A stretch of 64,000 nucleotides of DNA, taken from assembly GCF_026151205.1 (NCBI RefSeq), contig NC_087078.1, positions 15,331,118-15,395,117 on the forward strand, given 5' to 3'. Below are positions 37,681 to 47,729 of this stretch, piece by piece. This DNA comes from Bolinopsis microptera (lineage: Eukaryota; Ctenophora; Tentaculata; Lobata; Bolinopsidae). The translations under genes were made by a program, and so were the position numbers. Position 1 is the first letter of the stretch; each line of letters begins with the position of its first letter. Below the pieces are notes generated by a model. The model did no database searches and was not told where the DNA came from. It saw only the letters and a list, made by a program, of their open reading frames with translations.

Positions 37681-39436
37681 GCCACAACCATTTGCATTTG
37701 TTACTCTACAAGCGGGTTACAGTATGGTTACTATTTTAGATCTCCCTCTATGGTATTATCCTAAAGCTACCGCACAATACCACAACTATGTACTCTTAAA
37801 CTATTGGACCACAGGGCTATAGGAAGTTAAATTTAATAAAACACTTGAACTCGATTAATTATTTATAAGACCTTAATTTAGGTTAGATCATTAAGAAAAG
37901 TGAAAGTTGCGACACTTTTACTTTTGCATATTTGTGTGTGGGATCAGGGGGCTATGTTTGCTCAGTTATCTACACTCACTCAATATGGTTAAAATTGTCC
38001 TTATTTACATTCTTCGAATTTCGACTTACGGAATATATTAAATATTGAGAACTAAGAAAGTGGATAATCTGAATACCAATTGTCTTTAAATTTAGGTTCT
38101 TCGCCAAATTTTGCAATCGACTGATAAAGGCCATGTTGAATACAAAAAGAAAAGAAAACCACTTCATAATATGATACATGATATATATCAAAACGTAAAA
38201 CATTACATAAATTAAAATTGGAGAATATTATAATATAATACTGTATCATAATAATACTGCAATTTTTTATTTGAAAGAACGTTAAACAACTAAATTCCCT
38301 CAGTCAGTCAGTTAACTACCGTCCAGTCCCAGTAGTCCAGGACAAAGTTCGCCAGAGCCTCGCACCCCAGAGCCTTGCGCCCCGGTAAGAAAGGGTTCAA
38401 GTTAGTGTTCAGATAAAAGCTGTAGGGTAGGAGGTTCTGGGGCTGGACGAGGTGGACCGTTTAAGTTCTGCAGCATATTACACAGAAGCACAGCACATAG
38501 CGGACACAATGATACGGTAACAAAAAGTTGTCTTAACAACGGTCAAATGTAAAGAAGAAGCCGTCTATTGTTTATGTAATCAGTACGCTTACATCTTTTG
38601 AGGAACAGAATTGGTTGTGGAGAAAGAATGGCCTAAATAAAGTTATGAATTTATTTTAAGTCGAATATGTTGACTAACAACATTTTCAATGAATGTTTTG
38701 CAGTGACTCTAGCTCTCAGAATTTGAATACCCTGGCAACTCGGGAAATAAACAGGTTTTTTTTGCAAACTGAATTCAAGTTGTCTGATAATTTGAATGCA
38801 CATTGCACAGTAATTTTAAAACTGCCCAACACTTATTGAGTAAACCGGAAGTTAAATTCTGAAGGCTTCTCCTTTATACAGTGCACTTGTTATCTTTTAC
38901 CCGATTTAAGTACCAATCTGAATACGAACATTGGTTAATTCAATTAACAAATCAATGAACCTGATTCGGATTTTGCAGAAATATATTCTTTAAATGTTAC
39001 AGCATTAGAAGAACAGGAGCACCATGGCCATGATTTGATATTTCATTTCGTATAGAAACCGTTTGTATTCAAGACAAACCACCGCTATATAATATATCCC
39101 CCTTTAACAATAAACCATAAATGGTCAAACAAGCATTACAATTTTTGTTTGATGTTACTTTGAAGGCATAGTAGGTTCATCTCGTTCAAAATTACAACTG
39201 AAACAATTACCTAACTCACTAACTACTAAATCATCTTACATATATCACATACATAAACAACATATATGCAGCTTTAAAGCAAGTTGAATCGCGGCAATTG
39301 TTAACATAATTCACAAAATATGACGAGTTAAATAAATCTCAATCAATTAAATTCTAATTTCTATCACCAACAATTTTATAAGATTTACTGTAATGATTAT
39401 TAAATATAATTTTGAAAATCTATGTTAAAACTATGG
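37681..39436. other. Intergenic DNA with one possible exon
   Basis: Mostly AT-rich with no gene. At about 38310-38465 base composition rises, and the minus strand reads NLLPYSFYLNTNLNPFLPG and on to DYWDWTVVN before a stop. This looks protein-like but lacks a clear splice acceptor, so I leave it as a possible terminal exon of an unknown gene. Confidence 0.3.
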
Positions 39437-41705
39437 TCACTGAATATCGCTATACTCTGCATGCTCCGATTTCATGTGTTCGTTTAAAACTTTCAGATCA
39501 CACATAGACTTGGAACAAATGTAACATTTAGTGGAGGAGCCCCAATGACGTGAAAGCAGTGATCGATTAACAAATGTTTTTGAACACCTTTGGCAACTGA
39601 AAGATGATCTAGCTGAACTCATGGCGCTGGCAACGGCACTTTGTACCGGATTGCTCTCACTAACCTCCTCAACTTTGGTCTTGGAGAGCATTTTGTTCAG
39701 AGATTTACTAGACCTGCGCCCCATTCTACTGATAGATAGTTGTTGGTATTTTTGTCGCAGAGAGTTCCGTCTGGATTCGGAGGAATCACCGTCGATCTCC
39801 ATATCCAAGTCACCCTTGTCAGATCCATCCTCCTCCAGCTCCAATGATGAAAATGACTCGTTGGGTTGTTGCTGGATTGAGCTGGAAGGTGACAAGGCTG
39901 GATGCAGCAGACTGTCGGAACTGTCTGTCTTGGTGATCGGGGGATGTCTCGGTGGACTACGAGTCTCTGGTGTGTCCTGAGAGCAGTCCATCTCATCTGG
40001 CTCTGTTTTGATGTTTTCTGGATCATTTGAAGACAGGGCAATGGATTGCATCACATGGGTTTGCCAGTATTTCATCAGCTGTTCTGGGGTGTTATATAGT
40101 TTTAATGCTGAGGATTGGGAACTGGATGAATCACTCGATGCCGAAGAATATTTTGACAGGATTGAAGGTTTTGATTTGAGAAGATTTTCGTTAACTTGAA
40201 TCAAGTTGTGGATATAGTTTATTTTACTTCCGTTAGTCTCACGGTTTCCTGAGGCATCACTTGACAGAAAGTCTGAAACAATGGTTGGGACCAGTCTGTG
40301 CTGAGACATGTTCATAGGCTCTGCAGGGGCTTCCTTTTCAGCTGCCTGTTCTGCTGATGGAGGTAGAGTAGTTATGTATCTTAACTTGGTATGATGAGCA
40401 GTTTCCATGTGTAATTGAAATGTTTTACACGAGATTGAGGTGGTTTCACAGAACACACATTTAAAACTGTCCAGGCAAAGATGTTTGAACAGGAGTTTGA
40501 GATTAGGAAATACTCCATTGCAGTATCGACAAATGAGTTTGTAAGGATCAAGTGAGCATTTTTCATTGGTGATATAATGCTGAACAAAACCTTCAAATTC
40601 ATTGAAAATCTCAGCACAGTCAGCACAAAAATGTTTATTATGAGCCTCTTCTAAGTGATCCTGCAATTTTTCTCTATCCTCCACACTCTTTTGGCACAAC
40701 ATACACGGAAAAGCATGGGCAACTTTATTGTGATCATCATAGTCCTCAGGAGATTCAAACACATTATCACAAAGATTGCACTTGATCTCTTTTGGTTTTA
40801 CCTTGTGCTCTGCCATGAGATGCTTCCAAACTGCTGCAACATCACTGAAACTTTTGCTACAAATAGAACAACCCATGTGTGGTATGTGGTAGAGATTCAT
40901 GTGATTTGCAAGTAGACGAGGATGTTGGAACTTCAAGAAACACATCTTACATGTTGTACCACCATCTGGCTGAATTTCACCATGGTAAGATTGCATGTGG
41001 GTTGTAAGCTCTTTGTTGGAGGAGAAGGATGATGTGCAAACTGAGCACCAGTGGGATGGCTTGTACACCTCAATAAAATGTACACTCTCCGTGTGCTTTG
41101 TTAACTCCCTTTTTGAAAAGAAAGGACGGTGGCAATATCTGCATTGGAAATCCTCCAATGTGTAACTTTCTTTAGGAGGGGTTCGAGGCATGTATGGTAG
41201 TGCTAGACTTGGAAGGGAACACTGTCTTGGCAGAACATGGTGAGGGAAGACAGGGTCCGTCATTATCGAGGATGTGACCACAGATGATATCTGGGGATAA
41301 GGGATTTAATTGATTATCTATGTAGTGAGAAATAATTTTACAATTTAAATTACTTTTCAGTTCATTTATAGCCAAATTATAAGGTAGCAACTAGATGATT
41401 GGAAACTTGCACATATATTTACTTGAAAGAAATAATTTATAATAATGTGCAACATTCATCCTTTCAGGGCATGTAAATATGTATATATATTATACATTAT
41501 ATAATATAACTGCATTGTAGCCAATTCTTTTAAGATTTCATCATCATAATATTAAAACAAACAGTATCAATCTTACCTCAGCTTTTTTTGCATTTATCTG
41601 CGCAAAGATGTCAGCAATCTTGTCAACCATAGCTGAATTCATATTGCTTGAGTCGTCTGCTGATGAACTTGTTGTTTTAGGAGTATACTTTTCCATGTTC
41701 ATCAT
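39437..41705 (-). CDS. C2H2 zinc-finger protein, about eleven fingers
   Basis: Two coding exons, complement(join(39437..41290, 41577..41705)), give about 660 residues. Exon 1 starts MMNMEKYTPKTTSSSADDSS (an in-frame stop lies just before it), reads KIADIFAQINAKKAE, and ends at donor gctgag|gtaaga. Exon 2 starts after ttatccccag. Nine C2H2-type fingers follow in the first half of exon 2, from FQCRYCHRPFFSKRELTKH to FKCVFCETTSISCKTFQLH. One, HFCADC...H...C, is a CCHC variant. Then comes a long Ser/Pro/acidic linker rich in phosphorylation-type sites. Two more fingers (FSCQRCSKTF...; YICSKSMCDLKVLNEHMKSEH) close the protein. Likely a nuclear DNA-binding regulator. Linkers are not the TGEKP type, so it is not a KRAB-type array. 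No orthologue recognised. Confidence 0.87.
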
Positions 41706-43548
41706 CTAATATCTAAATGTGTCCATCTACTAGGGATTATAGTTTAAACACCAGTACTATCTGTCTTTTTCACGAAACTAAATATATTGGAATTGAATGT
41801 TTTAATGATGCGTTAATGATACATCACCATTCACCAGAATATAAAAATAAACTATCTAAGGCAAATCATCATGTTATCTTTTAATCTAAAATATTAGATA
41901 AGCTGCAGTTAGGAGCTACACTCAAGAAGACAAGCTAATTATGCTTTCCGCTACTATATAAGTCGATAAAACACTTTGTTAGCAAGACAATGGCAGTGGA
42001 CAGGACTATTCGAAAGATGGTATAAATCAAATCAAATCAAAACACAATGTGGCTCTTGCTATGTGTTGGTTCAGCCGAATTAATTATTATGTAATCAAGT
42101 TTATTTTTCTCTTTCAGTTAGTTGTCATCCGGCCAAACATTAAGCAACTTATATTGCAGTTCCATTTATCAATTAGTTTATCAAAATATGTCATTGTAAT
42201 TTTGCATGGCTGAAATGTAACGCTTGATTTATATATAATAATTAATTGAATTTTCAAATAAATAAAAAAATCATCGAAGCAGATAGTATCAAATTAAGCA
42301 GATTAACATTGACAGTATAATAATAATAATTCTATTATATACAGTAACATAATTGAAACAATTATGCCTATGACCCCTTATTGTGGGCAGAGTATGTGTC
42401 TTTGTTGAAGTGTCCTGGTATAAAACCCATCTGAGTAACTGCATTAAAATAATTTAAGGAGAATTCTCTTCAACTTTAAGACAATAGGGATAAATACTAG
42501 GACCTACTAATATCAAAACAAAATGCAGCCACCTAAATAGCAGTATAATGAAAGTATAATGAACCATGCTTGTTAATCCATTTTATAATAAAAATAAGTC
42601 ACTATTCTGTCAGCAATCTTGTTCATTTCAGAACAATGGGACTGTGAAGATTATTGTCGGGCAACTGCTAAACTTTCAAGGAGTAAGCCCAGGGAAGAGT
42701 TGGTCTTTTCGAAATGCTCAAAAACATGAATTGTTGCCGGTAATGAAAAAAACCATAAAATCGATAATGTAAGAGACGTGCATGGTAGCAATTCGCTGAA
42801 CTCCATATTTAGATCATCGGATAAATAACCATTCGATGATTTACATCTTGATCATAAATCAATAGTTTATGGTACACTCAAATTTACTACAGAGTACCCT
42901 TACAAGGTTCAAAATCTTTGAAAATAAGGAATACAAAACCCTCGATCTTGGTGTATCGATCATTCGGTTGAGTTAAATGTGTGACTGTGCAGACCTAATG
43001 CTGAATGCATAGAGTAGTCAAACCACTTAAGGACTGTTGGCATAAGCGAAAATTAAACTTAACGGGTGATACTGTCCGTCAGAAAATCTTTGATAACATC
43101 GAAAACCTTTCCGTTGACACCAAAAACTTCCAATGTAGACAAAAGTCTAAATTGGGGGACTGTGTCGAAAGCCTAACTAAAATATCAAGAATATCATCGA
43201 ATGTCTCAAAAAGATTAAATAAAATAGGATAATTTTGTTGATAAATTTCTTAAAAATGATATTTTTAAACATGTCTGATGATGTGATGTCATAAATGTTC
43301 CTTTATTTTACTTAACTAGTAACGTATTTGTTCCAAATATTTATTCCAAGATCGACGAGTCCATCCCCGCGCGCGACTTGGTAATATTATAACATATAAA
43401 CTTACAAATATCACACCTGCAACATTTTCATAAAATATATAATAGTTCACATATTGAGTGTATGAAAACAAAAGCGATCGACGCGACTTTTTCATAATTC
43501 TTTAAAATTGAAAATGTTAATTGACGATGCCAACCCTTTCCGACTATG
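41706..43548. other. Intergenic DNA with a SINE remnant
   Basis: I see no gene. About 42950-43000 (atcattcggttgagttaaat, then gtgtgactgtgcaga) resembles the body of the tRNA-derived SINE at 46.5 kb. The rest is AT-rich. Confidence 0.4.
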
Positions 43549-43826
43549 TTGTAGCGCGATGCACTACTGGGTCGCGCGCGCGCATCCAATAATGCTTCTC
43601 GCAACCACAGATCGGCGAGATGCGAAGGATTGACATCGTGAATCAACGACTATGTTGATGCGCACAATAATGAATGGACAACGTCGTTCACGTTTGATTG
43701 ATCATTAATTGACGATGTCAATTCATGGCAGCTCTGCGCGGCACAGTAGCGCATCTAGCCGATCTAGCCAGCTGTGAGAAGCCTCATTGAGTGCGCGGCG
43801 CGGCACAGTAACGCATCGCGCTACAA
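43549..43826. mobile_element. MITE with TTGTAGC inverted ends (family C)
   Basis: The left end, ttgtagcgcgatgcactac, is mirrored on the right by cagtaacgcatcgcgctacaa. The inside is CpG-rich (ggtcgcgcgcgcgcatc) and contains gaaggattgacatcgtgaatc. The same left end and inner sequence recur at about 44193-44335. There is no coding capacity. Confidence 0.75.
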
Positions 43827-44107
43827 GATTGATCAATAATTTATACAATTAATCCTGGCCGACGGTATTGGGTATATAATAAATTGTTTTTGCAATCGTT
43901 AATCAATTAAGCGCCATTATTTATTTTATAAAAATAAGTTAGTATGTCAGGCGCAAAATAAGTTGTCAACTAGATCGATTTGATTTAAAATTTAGTTCAA
44001 GTGCGAACAATTGCAATTTACAATACAATGTATAATAGCAACAAATACAGTGCATGAACACAATGCAATTATTATGTATTCGAAAGTATGTAATATAAGG
44101 CTTACTG

Positions 44108-45075
44108 GGCGCCGCCCAACAAGCCTTTGCTTTATAATACCCTCCGGGAATTATATCCACTAAAACGCGTTGACACTGAGAGCTGATAATTTGTTGTAGC
44201 TCGATGCACTATATATACTGGGTCGCGCGGCGCATCAAATAATTCTTCTCGCCAATAATAAAATTCTTCGGTAGATCGGCGAGATGCACCACTGTGCCTC
44301 ACCGAGCTGCGAAGGATTGACATCGTGAATCAAATAATTTGCAAATGGCGCACGTTACATCTCCGCCAATACAAAAGCACATCCAATTTGATACGTATGA
44401 AATATTTCTATAACTTATTTGATTCATGATTGTGCACTAAGTTGGCGTTGTCCGACCAAAATTGTACGGGGAATCTTTTAAAATCATTTTCGAGGCACCT
44501 CGACAAAAGCTTTTAAAGCTAGTGTGCTTTTTATGTAGAAATACGTCAGTAGCGTTTTTGAGCGTGTACTGTTATTTTCTTTCAAAAGTATAATTCCAAG
44601 TGATTTCTATAAGTGCATATATTAACTCTGAATCCATTGCAAAATAATTTATCTCGATTTATGAAGTTTGAAAGAAGTTACAACAATGCGCGCAATTTGG
44701 GGAGTGTGCTTTTGGCGGGGATTTACTGGGCCGCGCTCAGCCTGTCATTCCGCCAAATCTATATTCGGTTGTTAATGAACATAATAGCCTGGGGTCCTCA
44801 GGTAAGGCGGGGATATAAACTGCGCCTTTGCAGATATATCCCGCAAGGGAAGCAAAGGTATTATCAGCACAAACTCAGACTGGCTGGCGGCAAGTATTAA
44901 AACAAATAACACTGGCGTTCTATATATTACACACTTTATTGTATCATGCGCACGTATCGGATTACACCCCTTCCAATCGGAACCGGAAAACATTATAATA
45001 CATAACACCTTGGCAATTTCATGCCCGCGCGTTCCCTAGCCTCCAGCAAGCTGTCGGGAATTATCGCGCTCATAT
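44108..45075. mobile_element. Nest of three inverted-repeat elements
   Basis: Family B flanks (about 44108-44190 and 44826-45075) are contiguous in a reversed copy at about 62293-62620. Here they are split by inserted DNA. The insert starts with family-C sequence (about 44193-44340), continues with a reversed family-A copy (about 44345-44735), and ends with about 90 unassigned bases. At the join, 'tttg' occurs on both sides, which could be a short target duplication. So insertion order can be read: B first, then the others. Reading frames here are not genes. Confidence 0.75.
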
Positions 45076-45940
45076 CAGCACTCGATAGCCAAGGTATCAT
45101 TTTATTATATTATACGTGACGCGGCGACGCGCTTGTTTCACAAGCGAGAAGCTTTAGGCGGGCGCGCGCTAGTTATACTGCAAGCGAGAGCTAGGCGAAA
45201 GCATTGGTTAAAGCAAATTCTGCTGCTCTTAAAGCAATACACGAACAAGCTTAAAGCAAATATAACAATTTGTGCGTTGCTGATATTCAAAAGGCAAGTA
45301 CAAAGTACTTACATATAAAACAAAGCAAAACAAGTTTTAGCGAAAAAGTAAAATATTTGTTAAGGCTTTAAGATATATGGCAGTTATTTCATTTTTAGTT
45401 AATTAATTGTGTTGCTGCGTCGTCAATCGAAGATCTGAGTTATCCTGTAAGGGGATGCTATTTGTAGGTTTATAATCTACCAGGACGCGCGCCAAGTTGA
45501 ACTTGTCGACGGTCTCAGTACACATTGGGAGGAAACGTTTTTACTAATTAAAATGTAAGCTAAAATTTGTCGATTTATATTTAATTTTTTGGTTTTCTCT
45601 GAGTACATTAGTACATAGTATATAGTCCTCCGACAGTCCTTATTGCATATACAGCTTACACATTAACTTATGATCTTTCTATTTTATGTGTTAAAAGGAT
45701 TGCAGGGTTTCGAATATAAATATGGATTGCTTTTCCAGGGTCTTCTTGAATGCTCGATTGCTATCGTGGCACACCTGTGCATTTATTGTTGTGCTATGCT
45801 TTAAAAGTTTAAATAATTATTGTTATTATTACCATTTAATTGGAGTTGCTTGCTCATGTTCTGGAAATCAAGTCACCCGACACATGCGTACTGGGTAGTG
45901 ACTATCTGCCTCTGTGTCTGCCTGGTTTTGAGCTTGGGCA
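45076..45940. other. Non-coding DNA between mobile elements
   Basis: CpG-rich at the start (gcgacgcgcttg), then AT-rich. I see no gene or RNA. Confidence 0.4.
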
Positions 45941-46225
45941 CAGTGACGTAACAAAGGGCCCCGCTGACCTGGCTGTGAGGGGGGCACCATCTTAGGGGGG
46001 CACCAATTTGTTGTTCGAATATGGGAAAATTTTGAAAAACTTAACTACGGTACCAGCAAAACTGTGCGTTTTGCTGTAGAAACACACTTTTTTAGAGATT
46101 TAACAGGCGTATCCTCTAAAATCATCTAATTTGTCCAATTTTAGGGAGAAAAGCCAAAAGGGGAGAGGGTTCCAACAGGGGGCACTTTTCAGAGGGGGGC
46201 GCCAACAGGCAAAGTTACGCCACTG
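45941..46225. mobile_element. MITE with CAGTGRCGTAAC inverted ends (hAT-like)
   Basis: Starts cagtgacgtaac and ends gttacgccactg, an 11-of-12 inverted match. The interior is G-rich near both ends (aggggggcacc, gaggggggcgcc). CAGTG-type ends are common in hAT elements. The expected 8-base duplication is not visible. The related damaged copy is at 16983-17317. Confidence 0.75.
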
Positions 46226-46446
46226 CCCCGAATTCGGTAACCCGATTGTCAAAAAAGCTATAACAGACAACCCGTTTCCTTTGCACTATGAAGTCAACAG
46301 TGACGTGTTGTATAATCCGTATATTTTGCAATGCGGCACTTGTGTGCTCAGAAATAGGTTATTATAGAACGATATTTATAGTACACTACAATATAGATGT
46401 AGTAAAAAGGTATCCCAAGAAGATTATTGATCTTTTGGCAGTGCTA

Positions 46447-46624
46447 ATTTAACCATCAATCACGGTTATCCGATCATTTGGTTGAGTCAGCCAAGGAGAC
46501 ATTACACAAATGTGTAACTGTGCATAGATTTGACGAATCCTTAGCTGTCTACCTAGACTGGGTGACACTGGGATTTAAATCCGGACCTTCTGCACAGAAC
46601 GCAGAAACTCTACCCACAAGCTAA
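46447..46624 (-). mobile_element. tRNA-derived SINE
   Basis: The minus strand reads tagcttgtgggtagagt (A-box-like), then a perfect 5-bp anticodon stem (TCTGC...GCAGA) around a 7-base loop with TCT in the anticodon position. A B-box-like ggatttaaatcc follows. Downstream sequence matches a fragment near 42950-43000. The acceptor stem is not intact, so this is a SINE head rather than a working tRNA gene. Confidence 0.65.
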
Positions 46625-46885
46625 AATAGTTTTTAATTTTGGAAGAATAACAACGATTTAAAGAATGAAATTGGAATGGTATTTTTTTTATTTCAATGAT
46701 TTAAATTTGCACCTTTTGAACCTTCTGGTAATGTGAGGAGGTGCACAATACCAGGTATTGACCTAGTAATTATTTTTCTGATTTTAAGAAGACACTGCGT
46801 TAATTTCGCATCTGCAAATTGACAGTTACATTGTCGGCTTTAGAAATAAAACTGTTACATTTTTCAGTTTGTATGTCAACAAACC

Positions 46886-47698
46886 ATGAACTTGTTTGTA
46901 CTGGTATTTTGCACCAACTTCGGAATTCAAGCGGTTTTCGGGATATTGGCTTTACTTCTCAATACAGAGATATTCTTTGACTTTGTTGGCTCCTTAACCT
47001 TCATCTCATGCTCCATACTATGTCTGATGTTTGATGAAACACCTGAAGTCTCCACTTCCATAAAGGAAATCAAAGTGATTCAAATGGTTTGTGTTTGCCT
47101 TTGGGCTGGAAAGCTTGGGAGTTTCCTTCTTTACAGAGTTTTAAAGAGTGATGGAGACAAACGCTTTGTGGAGATAAAGAAATCTAAGGTCAGGTTCTTC
47201 AGAGTTTGGATGATTCAAGGGGCATGGGTTTATCTCAACATGGTCCCATCTCTTTTTGTCTTCACTGCGAAGAAGGAAAATCCAAGATTAGCTCTTGTAA
47301 GTTTGGCTGGATGGGCTCTCTATGCTTTTGGTTTGATTTTCGAGACCGTTGCAGATTACCAAAAAACGATGTTTCGTTCTAAAGAGGAAAATAAGGAAAA
47401 GTTCATCACAACTGGTTTATGGAGTATCTCTCGTCATCCAAACTACTTTGGGGAAATTCTGCTCTGGTATGGGCTCTTCATTGCTGCAGTACCCTATTTC
47501 ACCTCTCCTTTCAACTACCTCTCGATCCTCTGTCCTACTCTTACTGCTCTACTGATAGTCAAGATCTCTGGAGTACCGATGTTGGAAAAGTCTGGATTGA
47601 AGAAATGGGGAGATGATCCTAAATATATTGAGTATCTGAATACCACAAGTAGCATCATCCCTTGCTTGGGCGGGAATAACAAACACAAGACTGCTTGA
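46886..47698 (+). CDS. DUF1295 / steroid 5-alpha-reductase-like membrane protein, copy 1
   Basis: A single exon of 270 residues with several membrane segments. The diagnostic block is FETVADYQKTMFR (152-164), then TTGLWSISRHPNYFGEILLW (175-194). The RHPNYFGE motif belongs to the C-terminal NADPH-binding half of steroid reductases, isoprenylcysteine methyltransferases and DUF1295 proteins. The substrate is unknown. A tttttcag lies about 20 bases before the start codon, so a non-coding first exon is possible. A second copy follows 4.6 kb downstream with the same motif at the same residue numbers. The two differ most at the C-terminus, where this one is short (GGNNKHKTA). LINE-B sits just downstream. 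Confidence 0.88.
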   Translation: MNLFVLVFCTNFGIQAVFGILALLLNTEIFFDFVGSLTFISCSILCLMFDETPEVSTSIKEIKVIQMVCVCLWAGKLGSFLLYRVLKSDGDKRFVEIKKSKVRFFRVWMIQGAWVYLNMVPSLFVFTAKKENPRLALVSLAGWALYAFGLIFETVADYQKTMFRSKEENKEKFITTGLWSISRHPNYFGEILLWYGLFIAAVPYFTSPFNYLSILCPTLTALLIVKISGVPMLEKSGLKKWGDDPKYIEYLNTTSSIIPCLGGNNKHKTA

Positions 47699-47729
47699 TT
47701 ACAGTCATTATTTAATTAATCAAATCTAA

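Noticed and set aside
39621-39980. 119-residue plus-strand frame inside the zinc-finger gene
   Set aside because: Shadow of the Ser/acidic linker of the real minus-strand protein.
44613-44900. 95-residue plus-strand frame
   Set aside because: It crosses the boundaries of nested MITEs that recur elsewhere without this frame.
46553-46624. Functional tRNA-Arg gene
   Set aside because: The anticodon arm is good, but the acceptor stem does not pair and the sequence continues into a repeated body, so it is a SINE head.
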